Shown: positions 1-8,313 of the stretch, in pieces
How the letters are laid out: each line of letters starts with the position of its first letter
Position numbering within the stretch: position 1 is the stretch's first letter
NCBI GenBank assembly: GCA_963732375.1
Contig: CAVSZE010000002.1
Span: forward strand, 124,001-188,000
Source: RPQJ01 sp963732375
GTDB lineage: Bacteria; Pseudomonadota; Gammaproteobacteria; Steroidobacterales; Steroidobacteraceae
Reading direction: 5' to 3'
DNA length: 64,000 nt
Notes under the pieces: generated by a model
Seen by the model: only the letters and a program-made list of their open reading frames with translations
What the model was told of the DNA's origin: nothing
Database searches by the model: none
Program-made: the position numbers and the translations under genes

Positions 1-320
1 CGCGGCAGCACTCGAACCTGCCCCCACTGGCCCGTACCCTCCAGGGTGTCGCGGATCACCACAGGTATGTATCGGGACTCGGCATTGCGCACGTCCGGGA
101 AGATGCCCTCCTCCTCTTGCTTCTTGGGATCCTGCGGCACGTTCGGGTCGAACAGCCGGACCGCAACGTCGAGCAACTCGTCCTGCGGTACCTCGGCGGT
201 CGCTTTCACCGCGACGACTCGCGTCATCGGCCGCGTGTCCTGCACGACGCAGCCGGCGAGCAGGACGGAGGCCACGAGCGCAGCCACCGGAATCGTGCGA
301 AACATGAATGAGATGCTCAC
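1..320 (-). CDS. Putative lipoprotein, 3' end missing
   Basis: Only about the first 106 residues are visible, because the gene runs off the left edge. I chose the GTG at 320. It overlaps the TGA of the upstream gene (bases GTGA), which suggests translational coupling, and a purine-rich AAGAAGAG stretch precedes it. An ATG at 305 in the same frame is an alternative but has no ribosome site. The N-terminus is a short hydrophobic signal ending in a LLAGC lipobox (Cys about residue 24), so an outer- or inner-membrane lipoprotein is likely. The visible mature part is soluble-looking, with an acidic stretch. I do not recognise the family. It is the last of three consecutive minus-strand lipoprotein genes. 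Confidence 0.6.
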   Translation of the reverse strand, partial: MSISFMFRTIPVAALVASVLLAGCVVQDTRPMTRVVAVKATAEVPQDELLDVAVRLFDPNVPQDPKKQEEEGIFPDVRNAESRYIPVVIRDTLEGTGQWGQVRVLP

Positions 321-1402
321 GACGTGCTCTTCTTGTATTTCCTGTATTCGTCCCACAGGCGCTCGCGAAGTTCCGGATCCGTCTCCTTCATCGCCGCCTC
401 GCGCAGCTGCCGCGCGACGATGTCGTCGTCACTGCCGTCGGGTATGTCCGAGGGCACGGTGTTCGGGCCCGCCCCACCCTTGGCGCCGCCCCCGTAACCG
501 CCGCCGCCACCCGGTGTGCTGGACCCGCTGCCCGCCGTCTGGCCGCGACTGCCTGGCTCGCCGCTGCCCGATTCCTGCCCGGACCCGGTGTGCCCGCCGT
601 CGCCGCTGCCCGATTCCTGCCCTGGTCCAGCGTGCCCGCCTTCGCCCGTTGCGCCCGATTGCTCGCCAGTGCCCGCACCCTCGCCCGCACCGCGTGACGC
701 TCGCTGCTGCGAAGCAGTCTCCTGTTCCTTTCGCATGCGCTCATCGAATACCGCGAAGGTCTCGTCGAATCGGCGGTCGATCTGTGCCTGCCGGTCCTCG
801 CTGGTCACCGGCCCACTGCCAGTGCCAGCACCAGCGCCGTTCCCCTGCGACGACGACGCGCCGGCGGACGATGTTCCCTGTGCTGACCCGGCCGAACCCG
901 ATGAGGACGCCTGGCCAGCGCCGGGAGCCCTGCCACTCGAACCGGCGCTTCCCGACTGGCCACTGGTGCTTGCCGACTGACCACTGGCGCCAGCGCTTCC
1001 CGGCTGGCCGGCTGCCGTGCTGCCGGCGGGGGCGCCTGCGCTCGCAGGACTGCCCGCCGAACCACTCGCACCACCTTTTGTCTGCTGCGACGGAAATGGT
1101 GATTCGGGTCCGCCGCCCTGGCTCGACGACTGCCCACTGCTCGATCCCTGGCTCGATGTTTCGCCGCCACCGGCCGAACCTGCGGTCGATGGCTGACCGG
1201 TGCCCGAGCCCTGCCCGGAGCTCGGACTACCGCCCGATGACGAGGGAGATGGCGAAGAGGGCGATGACGACGCGCTTGGCGACGACGGACTCGGCGGCTG
1301 CGGCATCGACGCCGACTGTGTCGAACTTGTCGACGAGCAGCCGGCCAGGGCCAGTGCGCAGGCGGCGGACCAGACAATGTTTCCCATGATTCTGTCAGGC
1401 AT
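317..1402 (-). CDS. Ser/Gly/Pro-rich putative lipoprotein
   Basis: This gene would encode about 361 residues. The N-terminus (MPDRIMGNIVWSAACALALAGC) carries a signal peptide with lipobox LAGC at about residue 22. The start at 1402 is preceded by GGGAG; the ATG at 1387 is the alternative. After the lipobox comes a long low-complexity region dominated by Ser, Gly, Pro, Ala and Gln, then a charged helical segment (DRQAQIDRRFDETFAVFDER). A second Gly/Ser region follows, holding a 14-residue unit (GGHxGxGQESGSGx) twice; this appears at DNA level as a 42-bp repeat near 563-622. A charged, Tyr/Lys-rich tail closes the protein. The architecture fits a surface lipoprotein with a flexible stalk. Function unknown. 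It lies 88 bases after one lipoprotein gene and overlaps the next. Confidence 0.6.
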   Translation of the reverse strand: MPDRIMGNIVWSAACALALAGCSSTSSTQSASMPQPPSPSSPSASSSPSSPSPSSSGGSPSSGQGSGTGQPSTAGSAGGGETSSQGSSSGQSSSQGGGPESPFPSQQTKGGASGSAGSPASAGAPAGSTAAGQPGSAGASGQSASTSGQSGSAGSSGRAPGAGQASSSGSAGSAQGTSSAGASSSQGNGAGAGTGSGPVTSEDRQAQIDRRFDETFAVFDERMRKEQETASQQRASRGAGEGAGTGEQSGATGEGGHAGPGQESGSGDGGHTGSGQESGSGEPGSRGQTAGSGSSTPGGGGGYGGGAKGGAGPNTVPSDIPDGSDDDIVARQLREAAMKETDPELRERLWDEYRKYKKSTS

Positions 1403-1490
1403 TCCAGACGACTCCCGTGTCCGCAGCCGCAAAGTTCGCAGCGCGGCGCCTTCCTCGATCTTGATTGGATCCGGCCGACCGGGTACAGGT

Positions 1491-2261
1491 TCAATGACCG
1501 CCGCTACCCGTCGCGACGGCAGGCGCCGTGCCGACGAGGTCGGAGCCCACCAGGAACGAGCGCAACTGTTCCGAGAGCCGGTTGCAGGCCGTGCTCTGCA
1601 CCGGCGTGATGATCGGTATCGGCGCAATGGCACCAATGAAGACGGAGGTTCCGGTCACGTCGGCCGTGACGGTGCCGAGTTCGGTTGCCGTCTGCAGGTC
1701 CCAGACCGTTGCGACATAATCCGACTCCTTGTCCCACCAGCCAACGCCGAAACAACCCACTATCGTCGGCCCGCCAACCGCGCAGGACACGCTGCCGCCA
1801 CCGTTCGTCTTGCGCGTATTGCCGTCCAGCCAGACGACGTAGCGCACGCCGATCTGCGCCAGTCGTTCTGTCACGCCAGGGTGCTCGAGCAGGCCCTTCA
1901 AGCCGGCCGCGTTGGCGGGCGCCGTGCTTGGCTCGAACCACGGGAACAGCGCGTCCGTGAACTGCCGCTCGCCGTAGATCTTGAATGGCACGACGCCGTC
2001 CTTGGCCGGTTTCGCGGACTGCCCGCCCTGCGGATGCATCAGTTCGCCGCCCAGCTTTTGCTGCACGCAGCTCAAGAATTCACCCTCGGTGCCAACGCCC
2101 TCTAGCTGCGGCTTCGTCAGCAAAACGATGGATTCGTGCGCCTGGATCGCCGAGGCCCCCTGGCGTGTCTCGTCCACCGTCGAGGTTATGCAGCCGGCGC
2201 AGGCCGTCGCGAGGATCATCAGGCATGCAGCCACGCGCACGCCGGAAGCGCGCGCTCGCAT
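1491..2261 (-). CDS. Putative lipoprotein with conserved globular domain
   Basis: This gene would encode 256 residues. I chose ATG at 2261 because it puts a hydrophobic segment (VAACLMILATACAGC) at the N-terminus; the Cys is plausibly lipidated, although the -3 residue is Cys rather than Leu, so the lipobox is weak. No good ribosome site precedes the start. The mature part looks globular, with segments such as IGVRYVVWLDG, a Gly/Cys-rich stretch (SVSCAVGGPTIVGCFGVGWW) and VATVWDLQTATELGTVTAD. It ends with several predicted strands and a Gly-rich tail. The alternating pattern resembles periplasmic lipoproteins that report a sensed or stress-related activity, but I cannot name a family. It is the first gene of a three-lipoprotein cluster on this strand. 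Confidence 0.6.
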   Translation of the reverse strand: MRARASGVRVAACLMILATACAGCITSTVDETRQGASAIQAHESIVLLTKPQLEGVGTEGEFLSCVQQKLGGELMHPQGGQSAKPAKDGVVPFKIYGERQFTDALFPWFEPSTAPANAAGLKGLLEHPGVTERLAQIGVRYVVWLDGNTRKTNGGGSVSCAVGGPTIVGCFGVGWWDKESDYVATVWDLQTATELGTVTADVTGTSVFIGAIAPIPIITPVQSTACNRLSEQLRSFLVGSDLVGTAPAVATGSGGH

Positions 2262-2394
2262 TGGCAGCTGGGCCTGTGATCCTACGTTCAAGGCGGCATT
2301 CCTCGACCAACTGAACCTGCCCGGAATCGCGTCCGGTGCGGCCGATTCAGTATACGACACGGATGCTGCGCCCTCCGGGACACGGCTCGCAGAC

Positions 2395-3480
2395 TCAACG
2401 GAACAGGACGCCCTGCTCGGGCGCCCCGGGATCGCGCAGGAAAATGCCGGTGTCGAGGTCCGAACCCCTGCGGTCCTGGATTCCGTGGCGCCGGCACGCG
2501 GCCTGGAACCGGGCGGCCAGCAGGTCCGCGTACGGCCCATGGCCGCGCATGCGGTGACCGAACCTGGGGTCGTTCAACCGCCCGCCGCGTGCGTCGCGCA
2601 GCAGGTTCAACACGCGGTCTGCGCGCGCCGGGTAATGCTCGCGCAGCCAGTCCTCGAACAGTCGGCCAAGCTCATGCGGCAACCTGAGCAGCATGAATGC
2701 AGCGCCCGTCGCGCCATTCTGCGCGGCAGCCTCGAGCAGGTGCTCCATTTCGTGGTCGTTCAACGCCGGAATCATCGGCGCGAGCAGCACGCCCACCGGT
2801 ACGCCGGCGTCAGCCAGCGCGCGGACCACGCGCAGGCGCGCCGCGGGCGATGCCGCGCGTGGCTCGAGCGTGCGCTTCAGGCCGTCATCGAGCGTCGTCA
2901 GGCTCACGTGAACCTTCGCCAGGCGCTGGCCGGCCAGCTCTGCGAGCAGGTCGAGGTCGCGCAGGACCAGCGCGCCCTTGGTCACGATCGTGACCGGGTG
3001 GCGATGCGCAAGCAGCACTTCGAGCAGTTCACGGGTCGTGCGGTGCTGGCGTTCCGCCGGCTGGTAGGGATCGGTGTTCGCCCCGAGATTGATGGGCTTG
3101 CACACGTACCCCGGCGACGAGAGTTCCCGATCGAGCAGCTGCGCGAGCCCGGGTTTGTGGAAGATGCGCGTCTCGAAATCGAGCCCGGGGCCCAGGTTCC
3201 AGTAGGAGTGCGAGGGCCTGGCGAAACAGTAGACGCAGCCGTGCTCACAACCCTGGTACGGGTTTACTGACTGGTCGAAGGGAACGTCCGGCGACTCGTT
3301 GCGAGTGATTGCACGTCTTGGGCGGTCGGGAACCAGGACCGTCTCCGCGCGGCGCGGCGGCTCATCAAGGCCGCCCCAGCCGTCGTCCTCGACTTCCAGT
3401 CGAACGGGCTCGAAGCGCCCGGCAGGGTTCGTGACCGACCCCCGGCCCTTCTCGACGCGCGCTCGTTCCCCCTGTCGCAT
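2395..3480 (-). CDS. PA0069-family radical SAM protein (SplB-like)
   Basis: The radical SAM iron-sulfur motif CEHGCVYC (C-x3-C-x2-C) lies near residue 80, inside VNPYQGCEHGCVYCFARPSH, which is the signature of the PA0069/Rv2578c group related to spore photoproduct lyase. These proteins bind SAM through a [4Fe-4S] cluster; the substrate is unknown, and a DNA-repair role is often presumed. The frame stays open up to an ATG at 3504, but that codon sits inside a LexA-type operator (3493-3508). I therefore prefer the ATG at 3480 (361 residues). It has no ribosome site, but a -10-like TATCGT ends exactly six bases upstream, as expected for a leaderless message. The C-terminal half contains the TIM-barrel motifs of the family. 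Confidence 0.85.
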   Translation of the reverse strand: MRQGERARVEKGRGSVTNPAGRFEPVRLEVEDDGWGGLDEPPRRAETVLVPDRPRRAITRNESPDVPFDQSVNPYQGCEHGCVYCFARPSHSYWNLGPGLDFETRIFHKPGLAQLLDRELSSPGYVCKPINLGANTDPYQPAERQHRTTRELLEVLLAHRHPVTIVTKGALVLRDLDLLAELAGQRLAKVHVSLTTLDDGLKRTLEPRAASPAARLRVVRALADAGVPVGVLLAPMIPALNDHEMEHLLEAAAQNGATGAAFMLLRLPHELGRLFEDWLREHYPARADRVLNLLRDARGGRLNDPRFGHRMRGHGPYADLLAARFQAACRRHGIQDRRGSDLDTGIFLRDPGAPEQGVLFR

Positions 3481-3492
3481 GGGGTAACGATA

Positions 3493-3508
3493 CTGTATAT
3501 CCATACAG
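3493..3508. promoter_or_regulatory. LexA (SOS) box at radical SAM gene
   Basis: The sequence CTGTATATCCATACAG is a perfect CTGT-N8-ACAG palindrome. The flanking TA on the left extends it to near-identity with the E. coli LexA consensus. It overlaps the upstream candidate ATG (3504) and the spacer of a candidate minus-strand promoter: -35 GTGACG, 17-base spacer, -10 TATCGT at 3487-3492. LexA bound here would block transcription of the radical SAM gene. I recall the P. aeruginosa homologue PA0069 being part of the LexA regulon, which would agree. Binding itself is inference from sequence. Confidence 0.75.
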
Positions 3509-3511
3509 CCG

Positions 3512-4774
3512 TCACGACCCTGGACCTGGGTCCAGGTCTGGATCTCGATCTGGAAACCGGTCCATCCCGGCCAGTTCGGGAAACAGCCTGGTCCACACGC
3601 CGGCGACGACGAGGGTCGCGCAGCCGCCCACGATCACTGCCGGCACCGCGCCCCACCAGCCGGCCGTCAGGCCCGACTCGAATTCGCCCAGTTCGTTGGA
3701 CGCGCCAATGAACACCGCATTGACCGCGCTCACCCTGCCGCGGATCTCGTCCGGGGTTTCGAGTTGCACCAGCAGGTGGCGGATATAGACGCTCACCATG
3801 TCCCCGGCACCCATGAACGTGAGCGCCACCGCGGACAGCCAGAAACTGCTCGACAGCCCGAACGTGATCGTCGCGATGCCGAACACGATGACCCCGCCGA
3901 ACATCCATCGGCCGACGTGGCGTGAAATCGGCGACAGGCCGATCACGAGTCCGCAAAGCGCCGCGCCGACCCCGGGGGCCGTGCGCAGCAGCCCAAGGCC
4001 GCTGGGACCCACGTGCAGGATGTCGGCGGCGTACACCGGCAACAGCGCGGTCGCGCCGCCGAACAGCACGGCGAACAGGTCGAGCGAAATGGCCCCAAGC
4101 AGTGGCCGACGAGACCACACGAACCGGAGCCCCAGCAGCAGCGTGTGCAGGCTGGGTGCCTCCGACGACGCGCGGCGGCGCTGGCCGCCTCCGCGCACCA
4201 TCAACGTGAGCAGGGTCGCGATCGCCAGCAGCGCCGCGACGCTCGCGTACACGACCGGCGCGCCCGACAGGTACACGACGCCGCCGATCGCGGGACCCGC
4301 GATGGTGGCGACCTGCCAGGACGAGGACATCAGTGCGACTGCAGAACCGAACTGTTCGCGTGGCACGAGGTTCGGCAGCAGCGCCTGCCCGGTGGGCATC
4401 GCGAACGCCCGCGCGATGCCAAACAGCACCATCACCGCGAACACCGGCCTTGCCGAGTGCAGGCCGCCAGCCGCAAAGAGGAGCAGCAGCAGCGCGCAAA
4501 CGAACATCAGCGCGTAGCAGAGGGAAATGATCCGCCGGCGGTCGCGAGTGTCCGCCAGGTGCCCAGCAGGCAATATCAGCAGCACGAAAGGCAGGAACTG
4601 CGACAGGCCGATCAGGCCGAGGTCGAACGGGTCCCGCGTGACCGCGTACACCTGCCAGCCGACGGCGACCGTCTGCATCTGGACCGCGAGCGCGCCAAGG
4701 AAGCGCGCCGACAGGAAAAATGTGAAATCGCGGTTGCCGAGCAGCGCGAGGCGAGAGGACGAGTGGTTGCTCAT
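3512..4774 (-). CDS. MFS transporter, EntS/MFS_3-like
   Basis: This is a 420-residue polytopic membrane protein with about twelve hydrophobic segments. The N-terminus MSNHSSSRLALLGNRDFTFFLSARFLG and the loop HLADTRDRRRII (the MFS motif A region between TM2 and TM3) fit the EntS/MFS_3 group of drug or siderophore exporters. An open frame extends further upstream, but ATG at 4774 gives the natural N-terminus directly before TM1. The C-terminus ends in an unusual Asp/Pro-rich tail (DRFPDRDPDLDPGPGS). The substrate cannot be read from sequence. The stop lies only a few bases from the LexA box of the next gene, so read-through from this gene into the radical SAM gene is possible. Confidence 0.85.
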   Translation of the reverse strand: MSNHSSSRLALLGNRDFTFFLSARFLGALAVQMQTVAVGWQVYAVTRDPFDLGLIGLSQFLPFVLLILPAGHLADTRDRRRIISLCYALMFVCALLLLLFAAGGLHSARPVFAVMVLFGIARAFAMPTGQALLPNLVPREQFGSAVALMSSSWQVATIAGPAIGGVVYLSGAPVVYASVAALLAIATLLTLMVRGGGQRRRASSEAPSLHTLLLGLRFVWSRRPLLGAISLDLFAVLFGGATALLPVYAADILHVGPSGLGLLRTAPGVGAALCGLVIGLSPISRHVGRWMFGGVIVFGIATITFGLSSSFWLSAVALTFMGAGDMVSVYIRHLLVQLETPDEIRGRVSAVNAVFIGASNELGEFESGLTAGWWGAVPAVIVGGCATLVVAGVWTRLFPELAGMDRFPDRDPDLDPGPGS

Positions 4775-4848
4775 GCGGCGGCTGGCAAGTGGGTCGGGTC
4801 GCCGCCGGTGCGCTTCGTCCGCGAACTCACGTTCGACGAGCCTATTCG

Positions 4849-6507
4849 CTAGCTCGTGCTGCCCGGGGCGCGCGCTGCGCGGATCCGGTCCAGGATGGCG
4901 GCGAACCGCGGGTCCGGGCGCAGCGCGTCGAAGTCCGGGTCGTGCTCGATCCACTCGAGATTGCCGCGATCGTGCTGGACAGCCTGGTCGAGCATGGCGA
5001 TCGCGTCGTCGATGTCGCCCAGCACTGAATACGCGCAGGCTACGTTGTAGTAGGTTGCGAACGCGTTCGGCCGGGCCATCACCGCCCGCTCCGCGAGCTC
5101 ACGCGCCTTCTCGCGCAGGCCCAGCCTTGCCGCCACCACGGTAGCCAGCTGCAGTGCCCGCCCGTCCTGTGGAGCGATTGCGAGACGCCTCTCCAGCACC
5201 TGCATGGCGCGGCGCGCCACATCGACGTGCTGCTCGACCCTACCGAGCTTGATCATTGCGCCCTCGAGCATGCAAAGCGGCGCATAGTCATCGGGCCTCA
5301 ACCTGATCGCCGCCTCGTAAAGCGACACGGCCCGCTCGAACTCTCCGCTCTGGAAGCAGGTCCTCCCGTAAAGATAATGCGCGTCGAACGACGCGGGATT
5401 GAGCCGGATCGCTTCCTCGAAGTCCCGGTAGGCCTCCTCGGTGCGGCCCTGCAGCGAAAGCATCTGGGCACGTGCGATGTACGCCTCCGGCATGCGCGGC
5501 TCGAGCTCGAGCGCCCGCCGACTCGCGGCAAACGCCTCGTCGAAGTCCGCCTGCGTCATGCCTATGCGCCACAGGCCCTTTATCGACTGTGCATTTGCGA
5601 GCCCCGCATGGGCCTGCGCAAAGCGCTCGTCGCGAAGGATCGCCTCGCGGAAGAACTCGATTGCCGGAGCCATCTCGCTGTCCGATCCGTCACGCAGGCA
5701 GGCCTGGCCGCGCAGGTATAGATCGTAGGCCTCGGGATTGCTGGTTCCGCGACGCTGTATCAGCTCGCGTTCCTGCCGACTCAGGCTCACTCGCAGCGCC
5801 CCGACCATCTTCTGTGCAATCTCGGTCTGGATGGCGAACACGTCGCTCAACTCGCGATCGTAACTTTCAGACCACAGGTGGTAACCGTCCGTCGAACTCA
5901 CCAGCTGTGCGGTGATTCGCACGCGCTCGCCTGCCTTGCGGACGCTGCCCTCCAGCACCGCATTCACTCCGAGTGCACGGCCGATCTCACGCACGTCTGC
6001 CGCGCGTCCCTTGAACTGGAACGACGAGGTTCGCGACGCAATTCGCAGGTCGCGAATGCAGCAAAGCGCGTTGATGATCTCCTCCGCGATTCCGTCGCAG
6101 AAATACTCCTGGTCACGCTCGGGGCTCATGTCCACGAACGGCAGGATGGCGACGGAATCCGGTGCCTCTGCCGCATCGCCTGCGGCAGCGTCAGCGCGCA
6201 GCACCGCTGGCGGCGGCTGGCCCGCGGGAGGGATCACTGGCGCCGGGTCTGCGTCCGGCGTTCGCTCGATGCCCGTCGCTGTCACGTCGAACGCCCAGGC
6301 CAGTGCACAGGCCAGCGGGAACCCGAGCGCGACCAGCGTGATCACAAGTTTCAGCGTCCACGGGGGCAGCCCCATGGGCTCGAAGATCGCGTCCGCCACC
6401 TGCACCAGCAGCCACGCGACGACCAGGTACACGACCACGACGCGAAACACCTTGCGGCGTCTCAGCTCGGCAAACCAGCGTTCGGCCTTGGACACCTGGT
6501 CGGACAT
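4849..6507 (-). CDS. TolB-like/TPR membrane protein
   Basis: The 552-residue product has a cytoplasmic N-tail (FAELRRRKVFRV), two transmembrane helices at about 21-42 and 51-73, and a Pro/Ala-rich linker. A TolB-like N-domain follows at about 117-245, starting SVAILPFVDMSPERDQEYF and including VLEGSVRKAGERVRITAQL. About six TPR-type repeats fill residues 255-510. This architecture matches membrane proteins whose relatives carry an N-terminal winged helix or an adenylate/guanylate cyclase domain. Here no effector domain is present, so it may act as a scaffold or sensor. The region ISRASVRE-like loop is absent and I see no catalytic motif. It is transcribed alone. Confidence 0.75.
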   Translation of the reverse strand: MSDQVSKAERWFAELRRRKVFRVVVVYLVVAWLLVQVADAIFEPMGLPPWTLKLVITLVALGFPLACALAWAFDVTATGIERTPDADPAPVIPPAGQPPPAVLRADAAAGDAAEAPDSVAILPFVDMSPERDQEYFCDGIAEEIINALCCIRDLRIASRTSSFQFKGRAADVREIGRALGVNAVLEGSVRKAGERVRITAQLVSSTDGYHLWSESYDRELSDVFAIQTEIAQKMVGALRVSLSRQERELIQRRGTSNPEAYDLYLRGQACLRDGSDSEMAPAIEFFREAILRDERFAQAHAGLANAQSIKGLWRIGMTQADFDEAFAASRRALELEPRMPEAYIARAQMLSLQGRTEEAYRDFEEAIRLNPASFDAHYLYGRTCFQSGEFERAVSLYEAAIRLRPDDYAPLCMLEGAMIKLGRVEQHVDVARRAMQVLERRLAIAPQDGRALQLATVVAARLGLREKARELAERAVMARPNAFATYYNVACAYSVLGDIDDAIAMLDQAVQHDRGNLEWIEHDPDFDALRPDPRFAAILDRIRAARAPGSTS

Positions 6508-6568
6508 CGTGAGCCAGCACCCCCCGTGACTTGATTATAGAGGCGCGAACACCCTGCGACGCGACCCG

Positions 6569-7456
6569 TTACGAGCGCTCGAGAAACGCCTCGATCGCGC
6601 TTGCGAGCTCCGCAGGCCGCTCGTGGTGAACCATGTGGCTCGCGTCCTCGATTGTGCAGGGCTCGAACCTGCGGATGATTTGCTCCATGCAGTCCTGCCG
6701 GCCGTCCTCGCCGAGGCGCGGCAGGAACTCCGACTGCGCGGCGACCACGTACAGCACCGGCGCGATGATCTCCTTCCAGCAGGCCTCGGCCTCCTCGCGC
6801 CGGTAGAGCACGGCGTTCACGCGCTTGTGCCGCGGGTCGCCCAGCACCTGCACGCCTCCACCGGCCACCGGACGGGTCCACACCTGCGCGATGAAGCGCG
6901 CGCGATCGTGCGAGAGTCGCGGATTGCGACGGATAAGCAGGTGGGCGAATGCTTCGAGTGTGGGGAAAGTCGCGAGCCTGTGCTCGTGGCCCAGGTCCTT
7001 CAGCCACTCGCGGTAGCGACCCGGCGCCTGCGCGGGCTGGGTACGGGGCAGACCGAAGCCCTCGATGCACACGATGCGCCTGACGCGCTCGGGGCGGATC
7101 CCCGCGTACAACGCCGCGACATTTCCACCCATGCTGTGCCCGACCAGCGTGACAGGTGCATCGGGCGACCAGAGGTCCAGCAGTGCGTCCAGGTCACCGA
7201 GATAGTCAGGGAACCAGTAGCCGTCGGCCGGCCACTCGCTGCGGCCGAAGCCGCGCCAGTCCGGCGCCACGAACGCGTGCCGGTCGGACATTTCGTCCAC
7301 CAGGAACTGGAAGGTGTCGCCGGTGTCCATCCAGCCGTGCAGCAGCACCACAAGTCGCCCGTCGCTGCCGGGCCAGCGCGTCACGTGATGGCGCAGGCCG
7401 CGGACTACCGTCTGCTCGTGGACCGGCGCGCGGCGGGGCTGGTAGGTCTCGTGCAT
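6569..7456 (-). CDS. Alpha/beta hydrolase
   Basis: This 295-residue single-domain alpha/beta-hydrolase has the oxyanion motif HGW (VVLLHGWMDTG, about residue 38), the nucleophile elbow GHSMGG and a C-terminal His region (EDASHMVHHERPAE). A complete Ser-Asp-His triad is therefore plausible. No signal peptide is visible, so it is cytoplasmic. I chose the ATG at 7456; the frame is open further upstream, but that extension runs through the divergent promoter region of the next gene. Substrate unknown; family members hydrolyse esters or C-C bonds. It is divergent from the class I amidotransferase gene, with 61 bases between them. Confidence 0.82.
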   Translation of the reverse strand: MHETYQPRRAPVHEQTVVRGLRHHVTRWPGSDGRLVVLLHGWMDTGDTFQFLVDEMSDRHAFVAPDWRGFGRSEWPADGYWFPDYLGDLDALLDLWSPDAPVTLVGHSMGGNVAALYAGIRPERVRRIVCIEGFGLPRTQPAQAPGRYREWLKDLGHEHRLATFPTLEAFAHLLIRRNPRLSHDRARFIAQVWTRPVAGGGVQVLGDPRHKRVNAVLYRREEAEACWKEIIAPVLYVVAAQSEFLPRLGEDGRQDCMEQIIRRFEPCTIEDASHMVHHERPAELASAIEAFLERS

Positions 7457-7517
7457 GTCTGGATCACATTTCCTCTGTGGCCCTATATAGTGCGCCCGCC
7501 CCGGCCCACACCAAACC

Positions 7518-8267
7518 ATGCGCAAGATCCTCGTCTTCCAGCACGTTGCCACCGAACCGCTCGGTCACCTCGACCGATTGCTGCGCGAATCGGGAGTGCG
7601 CATCCGCTACGTGAACTTCGGGCGCGAGCCGCACGCCGAACCGGACGTACGCCGCTACGACGGGCTGGTGGTGCTGGGCGGGCCGATGAACGTGGACCAG
7701 GCCGATCTGATGCCGCACCTGCGCACCGAGATGACCGCGATCCGCGAAGCGGTGACCGCGGGCAAGCCGATGCTCGGGATCTGTCTCGGCGCACAGCTGC
7801 TCGCGCAGGCCATGGGCGGCAATGTCCACCCGAACAAGGTGCCGGAGATCGGCTGGTACCGGCTGCACACGCGAAAGGCCGCGCACGACGACCGGCTGTT
7901 CCGCCACTTCGAACACCGCCCGCACTTCGTATTCCAGTGGCATGCCTACACCTTCGCGCCGCCGCCCGGCGCGGTGCCGCTCGCATGGACGCGCAATTGC
8001 CGAAACCAGGCATACAGGCTCGGAGATTCAGCGTGGGGACTGCAGTTTCACCTCGAGGCAGATGAGGCACTGATCGCACGCTGGCTGGCGAGCGAGGCCG
8101 GGCGGACAGAGATCGGCCAGCACTGGAGCCCGCAGAAGATCGCGCGGATCCGAGCGGCGACACCGCGCCACCTCGCGCTTGCGCAGCCGCTGAGCGACCG
8201 GGTGTTCGACGAGTTCTTGCGCCTTGTGGGCCCGCGCGCGCGGGGGCTGGTGCTGCCGTCGAGGTAG
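7518..8267 (+). CDS. Class I glutamine amidotransferase-like protein
   Basis: The protein has 249 residues. The nucleophile elbow GICLGAQ places the catalytic Cys at about residue 89, and the LQFHLEADEAL segment supplies the His/Glu pair, so the GATase class I triad is intact. It resembles the stand-alone GMP-synthase-like amidotransferases (YfeJ/GuaA-like) that lack a synthetase domain. The acceptor substrate is not known for this group. The ATG at 7518 lies downstream of a TATATA element at 7486-7491 that may be its -10 box, though I see no good -35. The C-terminal helix region is Arg-rich. No partner synthetase gene is adjacent. Confidence 0.82.
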   Translation: MRKILVFQHVATEPLGHLDRLLRESGVRIRYVNFGREPHAEPDVRRYDGLVVLGGPMNVDQADLMPHLRTEMTAIREAVTAGKPMLGICLGAQLLAQAMGGNVHPNKVPEIGWYRLHTRKAAHDDRLFRHFEHRPHFVFQWHAYTFAPPPGAVPLAWTRNCRNQAYRLGDSAWGLQFHLEADEALIARWLASEAGRTEIGQHWSPQKIARIRAATPRHLALAQPLSDRVFDEFLRLVGPRARGLVLPSR

Positions 8268-8313
8268 CTCAGGCGACCGATTCACTCGACCGTTCGTGCG
8301 GCCGCTCAACCAC

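Noticed and set aside
563..622. Short repeat resembling a CRISPR unit
   Set aside because: Only two copies with 42-bp period, inside a coding frame, without variable spacers.
46..1389. Plus-strand open frame of 447 residues
   Set aside because: Antisense to the lipoprotein genes; Arg/Pro/Ser-rich artefact of repetitive GC-rich sequence.
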